Made by a program: the position numbers and the translations under genes. Positions 1-9,121 of a DNA stretch of 64,000 nucleotides are shown here, in pieces. Under the pieces are notes generated by a model. It was given only the letters and a program-made list of their open reading frames with translations. It was not told the DNA's origin and did not search any database. The DNA is taken from assembly GCF_000801105.2 (NCBI RefSeq), contig NC_079518.1:21990800-22054799 (forward strand), in the 5' to 3' direction. The DNA is from Raphanus sativus. Its lineage: Eukaryota; Streptophyta; Magnoliopsida; Brassicales; Brassicaceae. The first letter of the stretch is position 1. Each line of letters begins with the position of its first letter.

Positions 1-1
1 G

Positions 2-399
2 AACTTCATGTCACGCCCTGACTCGGCGCCTCGCGGTTATCAGGGTCGCGGGTATCAGGGTCGCTGTCAGCTCTGCGGTGCGCATGGCCATAGCGCAAGA
101 AGATGCAGTCAACTTCAGGGCTCCTCGTATGCGCAAGCTCAGTCTCGTCCCAACACTCCATCGCCTACATCCTGGCAGCCGAGAGCAAACATGGCAGTGG
201 CGCAGTCGTACAATCCCGGCCATTGGATTCTTGATAGTGGTGCGACTCATCATCTCACGACTGACTTGAACAATCTCTCACTTCATCAGCCTTACACTGG
301 AGGTGAAGAAGTCACCATAGCCGATGGCTCGATGATTCCCATCTCGCATACTGGTTCCACTTCCCTTAACTCTCCTACCCGATCTTTTAATTTAAATAA
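2..399 (+). pseudogene. copia gag-protease fragment
   Basis: The frame is open from the window edge to the gypsy insertion. It carries a CCHC zinc knuckle (C-x2-C-x4-H-x4-C, residues 20-33 counted from the Met at 8), which in the family binds RNA in the gag particle. It also has the copia protease active-site motif D-S-G-A preceded by WIL, near residue 76. The frame is cut in mid-codon at position 399 by the LTR of the inserted element and resumes at 9122. The sequence after 399 that appears to continue the reading frame belongs to the gypsy LTR and is not copia protein. Confidence 0.88.
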
Positions 400-643
400 T
401 GTTGGGGTCAAAATCGGTCAAGACGAAATCGATGTCCGAAAATCTCGGAAAAATATGAAAGATGTAAGAGCAACCTCGAGAGACCAATTGTTAATCGAGA
501 AACCTCGGGAAAACATTAAAGTTCGAGATTAATCATCTCGAAATCAACAGCTAGATACATTCTCTACACAAGGAAAAACCTACGGAAAAACTAAAAACGC
601 AGAAAAACGCACAAACCGAAGGAAACGAACAGCCGACCCCGGT

Positions 644-1020
644 CGTGGCCGTGGCCGCCGGGCGGCTAGCCCCGTGCTGGCCGTGGCCGCCGGCGGCTAG
701 CGCCCGTGCTGGCCGTGGCCGCCGGGCTGCTAGCCCCGTGCTGGCCGTGGCCGCCGGCGGCTAGCGCCCGTGCTGGCCGTGGCCGCCGGGCGGCTAGCCC
801 CGTGCTGGCCGTGGCCGCCGCCGGCTAGCGCCCGTGCTGGCCGTGGCCGCCGGGCGGCTAGCCCCGTGCTGGCCGTGGCCGCCGGCGGCTAGCGCCCGTG
901 CTGGCCGTGGCCGCCGGGCGGCTAGCCCCGTGCTGGCCGTGGCCGCCGGCGGCTAGCGCCCGTGCTGGCCATGGTCGCCGGGCGGCTAGCCCCGTGCTGG
1001 CTCGGGTCGTCGGACGGCTA
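644..1020 (+). repeat. GC-rich 31/32-bp tandem repeat within the 5' LTR
   Basis: About eleven to twelve copies of a 31-32-bp unit. Two variants alternate, so the higher-order period is about 63 bp: one variant reads CCGGGCGGCTAGCCCCGTG and the other CCGGCGGCTAGCGCCCGTG. The core GTGCTGGCC recurs every 31-32 bases. It is very rich in CpG and in short palindromes (GCCGCCGGCGGC) and contrasts with the AT-rich surroundings. It lies upstream of the LTR TATA box. Frames open across it on both strands are composition artefacts. Confidence 0.93.
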
Positions 1021-1531
1021 GTCTTCGTGCGTAAGCTCCAGGCCTCCGGGTCGCCAGAAATCCGTATTTTGCGACTTTTCGAGTCCCCGCAAACAAAACT
1101 CCTTTCTCTGCTCCAGGATTTCAAAGAACCCAAGACGTCAACGGATAGGAAGACTTCGTATAAAATGGTGATGGTTATCTTAAAACACCATTCACCACGG
1201 CAATGGATCGAAGATCTTCTGAAAGACTCGACATCTAAGTAGGAGCATCCTTTCAAAGAAATCGTAGAAAAAACAGCGGAAGTCCGGAAGACGGCCCGAA
1301 AGGGACCAAACCTGATCGGACGACCCATTTACGATTTTCTAAAAAGGATAGATGTGACATTTACAATTATCTTCGCCAGACAAGATAAATGTTAAACTTC
1401 CGAAAAAATAAATGTCAACTTTCCGAAAAGATAAATGTCAACTTTCCTGATAAACGCGAAAGCCAACGAAAATGGAAAAAGTCCAGCCCGCGGCAGACTC
1501 AGCCCATCAAGGATAGACCGTCATATGGGAG

Positions 1532-1539
1532 TATATAAG
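1532..1539 (+). promoter_or_regulatory. TATA-like box of the 5' LTR
   Basis: TATATAAG lies about 390 bases before the end of the LTR and is conserved in the 3' LTR near 8731. It would start element transcription about 30 bases downstream, giving a U3/R boundary near 1565. Placement is by motif only. Confidence 0.55.
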
Positions 1540-1920
1540 CAAAGCTAGGAGCAGAGGAAGGGGGATCCGAAATCAGAAGAAAGAAACCACTCCAGAGCAA
1601 TTTAGAACTTAGGCGCTTATTTCCTTTTTTAGCGAGCTGCGACTCAACTAGGTTAGATCTAGGTTTCGAGACTAGCGACGATCGACAGCTCTTGCGGCCG
1701 AGATCTCGACCTGTTGTCCAAACGCTCTCCGCAGATTCGGAAATAAGATTCTTTCTTTTTGCTCTATTTATTTTACGCATTTATTCTCGAATCAGACTTG
1801 TCTTAACTTTGTCGTGCGTGGCCTAGCAGATAGCCGGGATCCTCGGGGAAAACTAGGTCAACTTAGTTTTCCTACGTTTTAACTTAACTAAAATCGACAG
1901 TGCGAATTTCGGTTCCCACA

Positions 1921-1942
1921 GTTTGGCGCTAGAAGGAGGGGG
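1921..1942 (+). other. tRNA primer-binding site of the gypsy element
   Basis: Directly after the LTR end the sequence is GTTTGGCGCTAGAAGGAGGG, starting with TGGCGC after a two-base spacer. Plant LTR elements prime reverse transcription from a tRNA whose 3' CCA pairs with the TGG. I cannot assign the tRNA with confidence. Confidence 0.65.
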
Positions 1943-1987
1943 ATTCACGGCTTTATCTTTCTCGCAACTACGCACGCCCGGTTAAGC

Positions 1988-4540
1988 ATGTCTGTTGACG
2001 CGGAAAAAGACAAGCAAACACACGACGGACCAGCCGTCGATGTCAACGCTGAGAAGACTCCTGACGGAAACGTATCGACGGTCACTGCCGAGGCAAACAC
2101 CGCGATGCTGGACCAGATGAAGGAACTGTTCGCCACCGCCCAGAAACGGTCGGAAGAACAGGAGAAACTAATGGCTTCACTCGCTAAACAGGTCAATACC
2201 TTAACAGCGAAAAGCAAACTCCCGCGCGGATCCACCAAGGTGAGGCGTGTCAGGAGGCTGGACTTCGGAACTTCCGAAGACCAAGAAAAAGATGCCCCGA
2301 AAAAATCCCCGGAACTCGTCCCTGACGATACCACTCCGACGGGGCAGAAGAAAACGACGGGCAACCTTCCACCTCCCGCAAGGGACAACGAAGGAGACGA
2401 CGTCGAAAGAATCAATCTGGATGTCAGCGATCAATCGGATCCGTCCGACGAAGACGCCGACATCCACCACCGAAGGACCCGAAGTCAGTCAGCTCGACTG
2501 GCGGCAGCCTTCGAAAAACCCATGACAGAAGAGGAAGAAGACCTCTACTGGTCAGAGCAAGAAAGGTTGGCTGAGGACCAGACTCGGGCCTATCGCCGCC
2601 AGCGTAGACAGAAGAGCGCAAACGGCGCCAGCGAGATTCACGATCTGCGCGAGTACATCGCCAAAACTGCAGCCGAGGTGAAAGCGGTAAAATCGCAGAT
2701 TCACCACGCGACCAGCACTGCCCCCGAGATCGACCTGCTCCTCGAGGAGTCGAGAAAAACCCCGTTCACCTCTCGAATCACGGAGGCGCGAGTCTCGGAT
2801 CCTGGGAAAATAAAGCTTCCCACCTACGATGGAACCACAGATCCAAAGGCACATCTGCAGTCTTTCCAGATTGCAATGGCAAGGTCTAAACTTCCGGAGC
2901 GGGAAAAGGATGTCGGCTGCTGTCTCCTATTCGTCGAGAACCTCAGAGGTGCTGCGCTCGAGTGGTTCTCACACTTGAAAAGAAACTCCATCGGAAGTTT
3001 CCGCCAGCTTGCTTCGGCTTTTCTGAAGCAATTCTCCATGTTCATGGACAGGGAAACTTCCGACGTAGACCTTTGGAGTCTAATTCAAAAGGAAGACGAA
3101 CCGCTCCGCGACTACATAAAGAGGTTCAAACTCGTGATGTCCAGGGTAACAGGCCTCAGCGATAGAGTCGCCATCGACGCCCTGAGGAAGAACCTCTGGT
3201 ACAAATCAAAATTCCGAAAGTGGATTTCTCTGGAAAGGCCACGCACCATCCAAGATACCCTCCACAAGGCAACGGATTTCATCATCATGGAAGAAGAGAT
3301 GAAAATCCTAGCGCAAAAGCATGGACCGCCGAAAGCGTCCGGCAAGAAGAAAACCTCTCGTAACGACAAGTACGTCCATCACGAGGGGGAAGACGTCCAA
3401 GGCGAACATAATTACGCCGTTAATTCCGAACAAGGAAGGACCTCCGGAAACACCTGGACGCGGAACTCGTACAAGGACAATTCCAGCTGCGAGTTCCATC
3501 AGACGAGAGGTCACTCCACCGCCAACTGCAAAGTCCTCGGCGCTAGACTCATTATGAAGCTGCTCGACGGCAAACTAGCAACGGTCAAGAGCATGAAAGA
3601 CCTGATCCTAGATTCTGACCGTCCGCCGAAGACCGACGGAGCCAATCCCAATAACGCTCCTGGAACTCAATCGGGCGAAAAACGCGAACGGAGACAAGAC
3701 GGCGAAGGAAACAACAACAACCGCCAAAGGATCAACATGGTCATCGGAGGATCGCATTTTTACCAGGACTCCGTGTCGTCGATCAAAGCCTACGGACGGA
3801 AGGCCGAGACAAGCCCCGGATGGTGTCCGGAGGACGACGTTCCCAGTCACGCAATCACCTTCGAGGAACAGGATACGACCGGACTCGATAAACCCCACTA
3901 CGATCCTCTGGTCATCGACTTGGTGATTCAAGATCTCGAAGTCGGCCGCATCCTCATCGACACAGGAAGCACGGTCAATATCATGTTCCGCGACACTCTG
4001 CAGAGGATGAACATACCCCTCGGAGAAGTCATCCCAGAGCCAAGACCACTAACTGGATTCTCGGGCGTCACATCCATGACCCTCGGAAAAATCAGACTCC
4101 CGGTCATGGCTAAAGAAGTCACGAAGATCGTCGAATTCGCGGTAGTGGATAACCCGGCTATCTATAACGCCATAATGGGAACTCCTTGGATAAATGCCAT
4201 GAAGGCAGTCCCGTCCACTTACCATCTCGGCGTCAAGTTTCCAACACCAACTGGAACAGCGGTAATCTGGGGAAGCCAAAAACAGTCGCGACTCTGCTTC
4301 CTAGCCGAACATAAACTTCGCAGCAATCGGAACGCCCCAGTAGCTAACCCGAAGCGAACCAAGAAGAACCTGAGTACCTCCGAGAACTCAGCAAAAAGCA
4401 ACTCGGATTTGTCCGAACAGGCCACAACTCAGGATACTGGAAAAATCCTCGAGTCCGTCGCCGAAAAAACGGATGATCCAACTCCCGACGCGACCGCCGA
4501 CTTAGCTGAAACAGTCAAGGCGCCAGAAATCGTGGAGTAA
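1988..4540 (+). CDS. gag: gag-protease polyprotein of the gypsy element
   Basis: An 850-residue open frame starting 67 bases after the 5' LTR. The first 230 residues are charged and low in complexity. A retrotransposon gag (capsid) domain follows at about residues 275-380, recognisable from [14 protein letters not shown] and the downstream D-Y-I-K-R-F motif. A variant zinc knuckle C-x2-H-x4-H-x4-C (CEFH...GHSTANC) lies near residue 500. An aspartic protease segment around residue 657 has the catalytic D-T-G-S. The frame is intact, so capsid and protease may still be made. The stop at 4540 is not followed by reverse transcriptase in any frame. Autonomous relatives carry a full pol, so pol appears to have been lost here. 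Confidence 0.88.
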   Translation: MSVDAEKDKQTHDGPAVDVNAEKTPDGNVSTVTAEANTAMLDQMKELFATAQKRSEEQEKLMASLAKQVNTLTAKSKLPRGSTKVRRVRRLDFGTSEDQEKDAPKKSPELVPDDTTPTGQKKTTGNLPPPARDNEGDDVERINLDVSDQSDPSDEDADIHHRRTRSQSARLAAAFEKPMTEEEEDLYWSEQERLAEDQTRAYRRQRRQKSANGASEIHDLREYIAKTAAEVKAVKSQIHHATSTAPEIDLLLEESRKTPFTSRITEARVSDPGKIKLPTYDGTTDPKAHLQSFQIAMARSKLPEREKDVGCCLLFVENLRGAALEWFSHLKRNSIGSFRQLASAFLKQFSMFMDRETSDVDLWSLIQKEDEPLRDYIKRFKLVMSRVTGLSDRVAIDALRKNLWYKSKFRKWISLERPRTIQDTLHKATDFIIMEEEMKILAQKHGPPKASGKKKTSRNDKYVHHEGEDVQGEHNYAVNSEQGRTSGNTWTRNSYKDNSSCEFHQTRGHSTANCKVLGARLIMKLLDGKLATVKSMKDLILDSDRPPKTDGANPNNAPGTQSGEKRERRQDGEGNNNNRQRINMVIGGSHFYQDSVSSIKAYGRKAETSPGWCPEDDVPSHAITFEEQDTTGLDKPHYDPLVIDLVIQDLEVGRILIDTGSTVNIMFRDTLQRMNIPLGEVIPEPRPLTGFSGVTSMTLGKIRLPVMAKEVTKIVEFAVVDNPAIYNAIMGTPWINAMKAVPSTYHLGVKFPTPTGTAVIWGSQKQSRLCFLAEHKLRSNRNAPVANPKRTKKNLSTSENSAKSNSDLSEQATTQDTGKILESVAEKTDDPTPDATADLAETVKAPEIVE

Positions 4541-5541
4541 TAACAACCGTGATAGAAGCAGAACTACGAGATGGCTTGATCCTCGCAAGAGGTACGTAGG
4601 CAGCTCGTCGCAACCCGACGAGTTCAGCTATCCCCCTCGCCAAAAAGGGGGGGAGATGGGGACGGATATCCTTGTACTCCCGCAAAAACACTTTTCGCAT
4701 GTAATCTACATTATAAATTATAAATCCTTTTGATTCAAATGCTTACTCAACGCATAAACATTAAGGAAAACGAAAATCATATCTTTAAGGAACGCGAGAC
4801 GTCGTTAGTTCCCAAAAGGTCTCGATTCTCCATTTTCCTCCAAACAGTCCATCCGCGACTCTAAAAACTCCACTAAACAGTCCATCCGCGACTCTAAAAT
4901 TCGTTTCCGTCGATTGGCCCCGACGGAAAAATACAGAAACGTTTCACTCAATCAAATTCGTAGTCCGGCTTCTAACGAAGTCCTTTTGCATCCGACAAGG
5001 ATATCATAGCGCGCTATACAAAAAATCCAAATTTTGGTTAGCTCTTCGTAAAGGAAGTAGCTCGACTCGTATCCAAACGAATCATATAAGCCGATAAGCA
5101 CTTCGCAGATTCTAGAACGGTACGAGTCAGGTCAAAATCGCAAACAAGCAAAACGAAAGCCGATTTGTCATCGCACAGCTTCAGTCCGAAAGTAGACCTA
5201 GGTCTTGCCCTAAACCCGGCCTTGCTGGTATCTAAGACATCTCATAGGCATAAGTATCCAGAATACGAGATCCCAAAATTTGCCTCTTATCGCTTACAAA
5301 CCTAACGTTCGCTACAAAGTGACCTACGGACCTAGCGACAAAAAAAAGAGATTGAATGCGAAGTGACTACGCGTATTCAAACCCTCTACACTTGACGAAA
5401 GTATAAATCAAAACGCATAGTTCATAAAAGGCATTTATAACAGGGATTCGAAAGCCACCAACGGCCGATCCCGAAAAACATAAAGTCACGCGACCTCCTA
5501 AGGGTCGCAACACATACATACAAACGGCCACACTTGGCCTA
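4541..5541 (+). other. non-coding spacer of the gypsy element
   Basis: About 1 kb between the gag stop and the antisense gene, holding no recognisable domain. A near-perfect direct duplication of about 29 bases containing CAGTCCATCCGCGACTCTAA occurs near 4845-4900. The segment occupies the place where pol would be expected. Confidence 0.6.
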
Positions 5542-6578
5542 TCACAAATTATAATCAAATGCATAGCAGTCGGTTAGAGATATTCCGAACGAAGAGTCGG
5601 GCTGGTCGACCTCCTCACCCCCGTCGCCTGCGTTTGAACCCTCGCCTACATCCGCCGTATCCTCCGAGACTTGGATAGGATTCCACAGTTCTCGAATTCT
5701 CCCTTCAATCGGAGGAACAAAGGATTCGGCGCTGGCACATATCCTCATCGAGCCATCCATCGTGGCAAGTTCGCCGGAAAGAGAGAAGTCCTCACGCTGC
5801 ATCTTGCTGAGGGTACCGACCGAACCACGGCACTCGCGAAAATCACCTACAAAGTCCTGAGCCTCTTTGTACGCTTCGAACTCAGTAGAAAAAATTTCGG
5901 CCCTTCGGTTCATCTCGGCGGCAGCTCTTCTCCGTCCGCTCCTTTCCGCACGAGCGAGGGCTCGAGCCTGGACCTTGGCTTGCCGGCGATTTTGCTCCTC
6001 CACCTCCAACCGATACTTAGCAAATTCCCTTTCCGTTTCCTCCGCTTTGAAACGGGCCAGCCGGGCAGTGCGGAAACTCCCATCGATCGATGCATTCCAC
6101 ACTCTCACGGCCTGCAAAGAAGCCGAGGTCAAATAAAAAGAAAAGAGGAGTTACTCAAGTTTCAAAAACAAACCTCGTTGACCAAGCGAGCACCCTCCGC
6201 AGTCACCTTGTCCCTCTCCTCGTTGTCCAAAGACTCGTCACGGGAAAACGCCGGAGGGAGTTCGTCAAAGAAGTCACCCGGGGAGGAACATCCCGATTCT
6301 CTGAGGTAAAGCCAGGATCATATCTCGGCGGCGCGCCATCTCCCGACGAAGTCTCGAAAGCGATCCCTTTATCCTTACGAGGTCTCCGCCTCTGCCTCAA
6401 AGGGGCAAAAACGTAGGACCTATCGTTGACACAGGGCCGAGTACCTCCTCGCGATCGGTGAAGCGCGACCGCCCCTCGAATCCGGTCGAGAGTGAAGGAG
6501 TTCCAAGAACAAGGCCTCGACCTAAAGATATCCCTCTTGACCGAAAGATCGGAAGGAACATGTGCGAGACACCTGTTC

Positions 6579-6613
<35 letters not shown>

Positions 6614-7377
6614 AAACGTGCGTTCAGTATTCGCCTTTCGGATTACAAGAGAGGGGATGCGACAATCTTACCTCGCTGGTACAACCAGTCCGTCGGGAAT
6701 AGGTGGAGAAAGCCTTCCTCGACAGACTCTCCATCTATCCTCACAAAAAAGAAACGATCGACATGATCCTTGGCGTGCGAGGTAACTCCATTGATTACCG
6801 AAAAATTGGTCCTCGCCTTCATAGAGTATACTCCATTGATGCTCGTCGCCTTGGAGTTCCATAACCCTTCGAAATCGGCAGGGCTAAGGTCTATCCCTAA
6901 CTCGTAACTCAAAATCACAACGCCGAGCCAGCTCTCCAAAGCTGACACATTCAGCTGGCTGATTGCGATTCCGAAACGGTCGAGGGCCTGAACAATGACC
7001 CCAGGGATTGGGAACCACAGTCGACATTGCGTCAAGAACGCCTCGTAACAAGTAAAGTAACCTTCCGGAGGATGCTCCGAACTCTCATTCCCGCGGGGAA
7101 TGCGAAACACGACTCCCTCCGGAACTCCATAAAACTCTCGAAGAGTTTCGAGATATTCGGGGGATACCTCGCTCGGTGAGTCAACTTCTCTACGCGCCCT
7201 CAGAGGTCGCCGGGGAATCGGGATCACGGGAAGGGGAGCATCAGTGCCAAAGACAGCGTCGCAGTACGCGTTCCTGTTGATCTCTGAAACCTCGGGCTTC
7301 GGATTTTCTTCCTCAGCGTGAAAACTATCCGAGGACGAGTGAGACTGCCTCCTCGAGGATTTCGATCTTGAAGTCAT
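5542..7377 (-). CDS. antisense gene of the gypsy element, putative gypsy-type transposon protein
   Basis: A spliced gene on the strand opposite to gag. Exon 1 is 7377-6672: a Ser-rich start, then a conserved block (GVPEGVVFRIP, CRLWFPIPG, LDRFGIAISQLN) resembling the Pfam family of putative gypsy-type transposon proteins (PF04195, from memory). It ends at a GAG/GTAAGA donor. The next acceptor (TTTTAG at 6580) follows a 31-T tract, which on this strand is the polypyrimidine tract. Exon 2 runs 6579-6174 and exon 3 runs 6111-5542, ending in a charged, probably coiled-coil C terminus. Inside exon 2 the frame changes near 6285-6305. This is either a one-base insertion in a C run or a short extra intron (GTAAGG near 6380 to CTCAG near 6303). 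I chose the Met at 7377 because the upstream Met lies beyond the TATA-like box. Function unknown. Confidence 0.72.
6582..6612 (+). repeat. A31 homopolymer, the polypyrimidine tract of the antisense gene
   Basis: Thirty-one consecutive A on the plus strand. Read on the minus strand it is a T tract ending in TTTAG, directly before the second exon of the antisense gene. It need not mark a poly(A) insertion, because I see no target duplication around it. Confidence 0.7.
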
Positions 7378-7468
7378 TCTTTTCTTAAAAAGTAGAGAGA
7401 GAATTTGCAAGAGAGAGATTAACTTGAGATTCTTGGGTGAAGTAAGAATGGTAAAGAATTCACAAGTA

Positions 7469-7474
7469 CTTATA
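7469..7474 (-). promoter_or_regulatory. TATA-like box for the antisense gene
   Basis: On the minus strand TATAAG lies about 90 bases before the chosen start codon at 7377, inside the element's interior and outside the LTR. This suggests that the antisense gene has its own promoter. Motif evidence only. Confidence 0.4.
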
Positions 7475-7583
7475 GGCAAAAAAATTTTACTATCCACCCC
7501 GACCTTCGACACGATTTCGTCTCCATTCTTTCCTCATGAACCATACCGCAAGCTAGGATCTCCAAACCCTACGATTCCTAGCT

Positions 7584-7598
7584 AGCTGGGGGGCTAAC
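7584..7598 (+). other. polypurine tract of the gypsy element
   Basis: GCTGGGGGGCTAAC abuts the 3' LTR start TGTTGGGG. It would prime plus-strand DNA synthesis during replication. Confidence 0.65.
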
Positions 7599-9121
7599 TG
7601 TTGGGGTCAAAATCGGTCAAGACGAAATCGATGTCCGAAAATCTCGGAAAAATATGAAAGATGTAAGAGCAACCTCGAGAGACCAATTGTTAATCGAGAA
7701 ACCTCGGGAAAACATTAAAGTTCGAGATTAATCATCTCGAAATCAACAGCTAGATACATTCTCTACACAAGGAAAAACCTACGGAAAAACTAAAAACGCA
7801 GAAAAACGCACAAACCGAAGGAAACGAACAGCCGACCCCGGTCGTGGCCGTGGCCGCCGGGCGGCTAGCCCCGTGCTGGCCGTGGCCGCCGGCGGCTAGC
7901 GCCCGTGCTGGCCGTGGCCGCCGGGCTGCTAGCCCCGTGCTGGCTGTGGCCGCCGGCGGCTAGCGCCCGTGCTGGCCGTGGCCGCCGGGCGGCTAACCCC
8001 GTGCTGGCCGTGGCCGGCGGCGGCTAGCGCCCGTGCTGGCCGTGGCCGCCGGGCGGCTAGCCCCGTGCTGGCCGTGGCCGCCGGCGGGTAGCGCCCGTGC
8101 TGGCCGTGGCCGCCGGGCGGCTAGCCCCGTGCTGGCTGTGGCCGCCGGCGGCAAGCACCCGTGCTGGCCATGGTCGCCGGGCGGCTAGCCCCGTGCTGGC
8201 TCAGGTCGTCGGACGGCTAGTCTTCGTGCGTAAGCTCCAGGCCTCCGGGTCGCCAGAAATCCGTATTTTGCGACTTTTCGAGTCCCCGCAAACAAAACTC
8301 CTTTCTCTGCTCCAGGATTTCAAAGAACCCCTAAGACGTCAATGGATAGGAAGACTTCGTATAAAATGGTGATGGTTATCTTAAAACACCATTCACCACG
8401 GCAATGGATCGAAGATCTTCCGAAAGACTCGACATCTAAGTAGGAGCATCCTTTCAAAGAAATCGTAGAAAAAACAGCGGAAGTCCGGAAGACGGCCCGA
8501 AAGGGACCAAACCTGATCGGACGACCCATTTACGATTTTCTAAAAGGATAGATGCGACAGTTTACAATTATCTTCGCCAGACAAGATAAATGTTAAACTT
8601 CCGAAAAAATAAATGTCAACTTTCCGAAAAGATAAATGTCAACTTTCCTGATAAACGCGAAAGCCAACGAAAATGGAAAAAGTCCAGCCCGCGGCAGACT
8701 CAGCCCATCAAGGATAGACCATCATATGGGAGTATATAAGCAAAGCTAGGAGCAGAGGAAGGGGGATCCGAAATCAGAAGAAAGAAACCACTCCAGAGCA
8801 ATTTAGAACTTAGGCGCTTATTTCCTTTTTTAGCGAGCTGCGACTCAACTAGGTTAGATCTAGGTTTCGAGACTAGCGACGATCGACAGCTCTTGCGGCC
8901 GAGATCTCGACCTGTTGTCCAAACGCTCTCCGCAGATTCGGAAATAAGATTCTTTCTTTTTGCTCTATTTATTTTACGCATTTATTCTCGAATTAGACTT
9001 GTCTTAACTTTGTCGTGCGTGGCCCAGCAGATAGCCGGGATCCTCGGGGAAAACTAGGTCAACTTAGTTTTCCTACGTTTTAACTTAACTAAAATCGACA
9101 GTGCGAATTTCGGTTCCCACA
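7599..9121 (+). repeat. 3' LTR of the gypsy element
   Basis: Direct repeat of 400-1920 with the same termini. Its copy of the minisatellite carries several private substitutions. It is followed by the AATAA target duplication at 9122-9126 and then by the interrupted copia frame. Confidence 0.92.
7843..8219 (+). repeat. GC-rich 31/32-bp tandem repeat within the 3' LTR
   Basis: Same alternating two-variant array as in the 5' LTR and apparently the same number of units. Single-base differences such as CTAACC for CTAGCC and GGGTAG for GGCTAG distinguish the two LTR copies. Copy number does not seem to have changed since insertion. Confidence 0.9.

Larger units (their letters stand above)
400..1920 (+). 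repeat. 5' LTR of the gypsy element
   Basis: Direct repeat of 7599-9121, beginning TGTTGGGGTC and ending TTCCCACA. It contains a GC-rich minisatellite (644-1020), a TATA-like box (1532-1539) and an AT-rich 3' part. Differences from the 3' LTR are scattered single bases plus a few 1-2 base indels, several of them inside the minisatellite. Confidence 0.92.
400..9121 (+). mobile_element. non-autonomous Ty3/gypsy element (TAT-like), young insertion
   Basis: Bounded by direct LTRs at 400-1920 and 7599-9121, both starting TGTTGGGGTC and ending in CA, with a 5-bp target duplication AATAA on each side. A primer-binding-like site follows the 5' LTR and a G-rich polypurine tract precedes the 3' LTR. 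The interior holds one sense gene (gag-protease, 1988-4540), about 1 kb without coding signal, and an antisense multi-exon gene (7377 to 5542). I found no reverse transcriptase, RNase H or integrase motif in any frame of the interior, so movement would need enzymes from a partner element. By eye the LTRs differ at about 15-20 positions in 1.5 kb, which suggests a recent insertion. Assignment to the TAT lineage rests on the gag type, the antisense gene and the polypurine tract. Confidence 0.88.

Noticed and set aside
858..1328. Long open frames on both strands over the GC-rich LTR repeat
   Set aside because: They arise from the stop-poor GC repeat, are repetitive and have no domain. They are duplicated in the 3' LTR.
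1499..1780. 93-codon minus frame repeated at 8700-8981
   Set aside because: It lies within the LTR, overlaps the TATA box and early transcript, and has no recognisable family.
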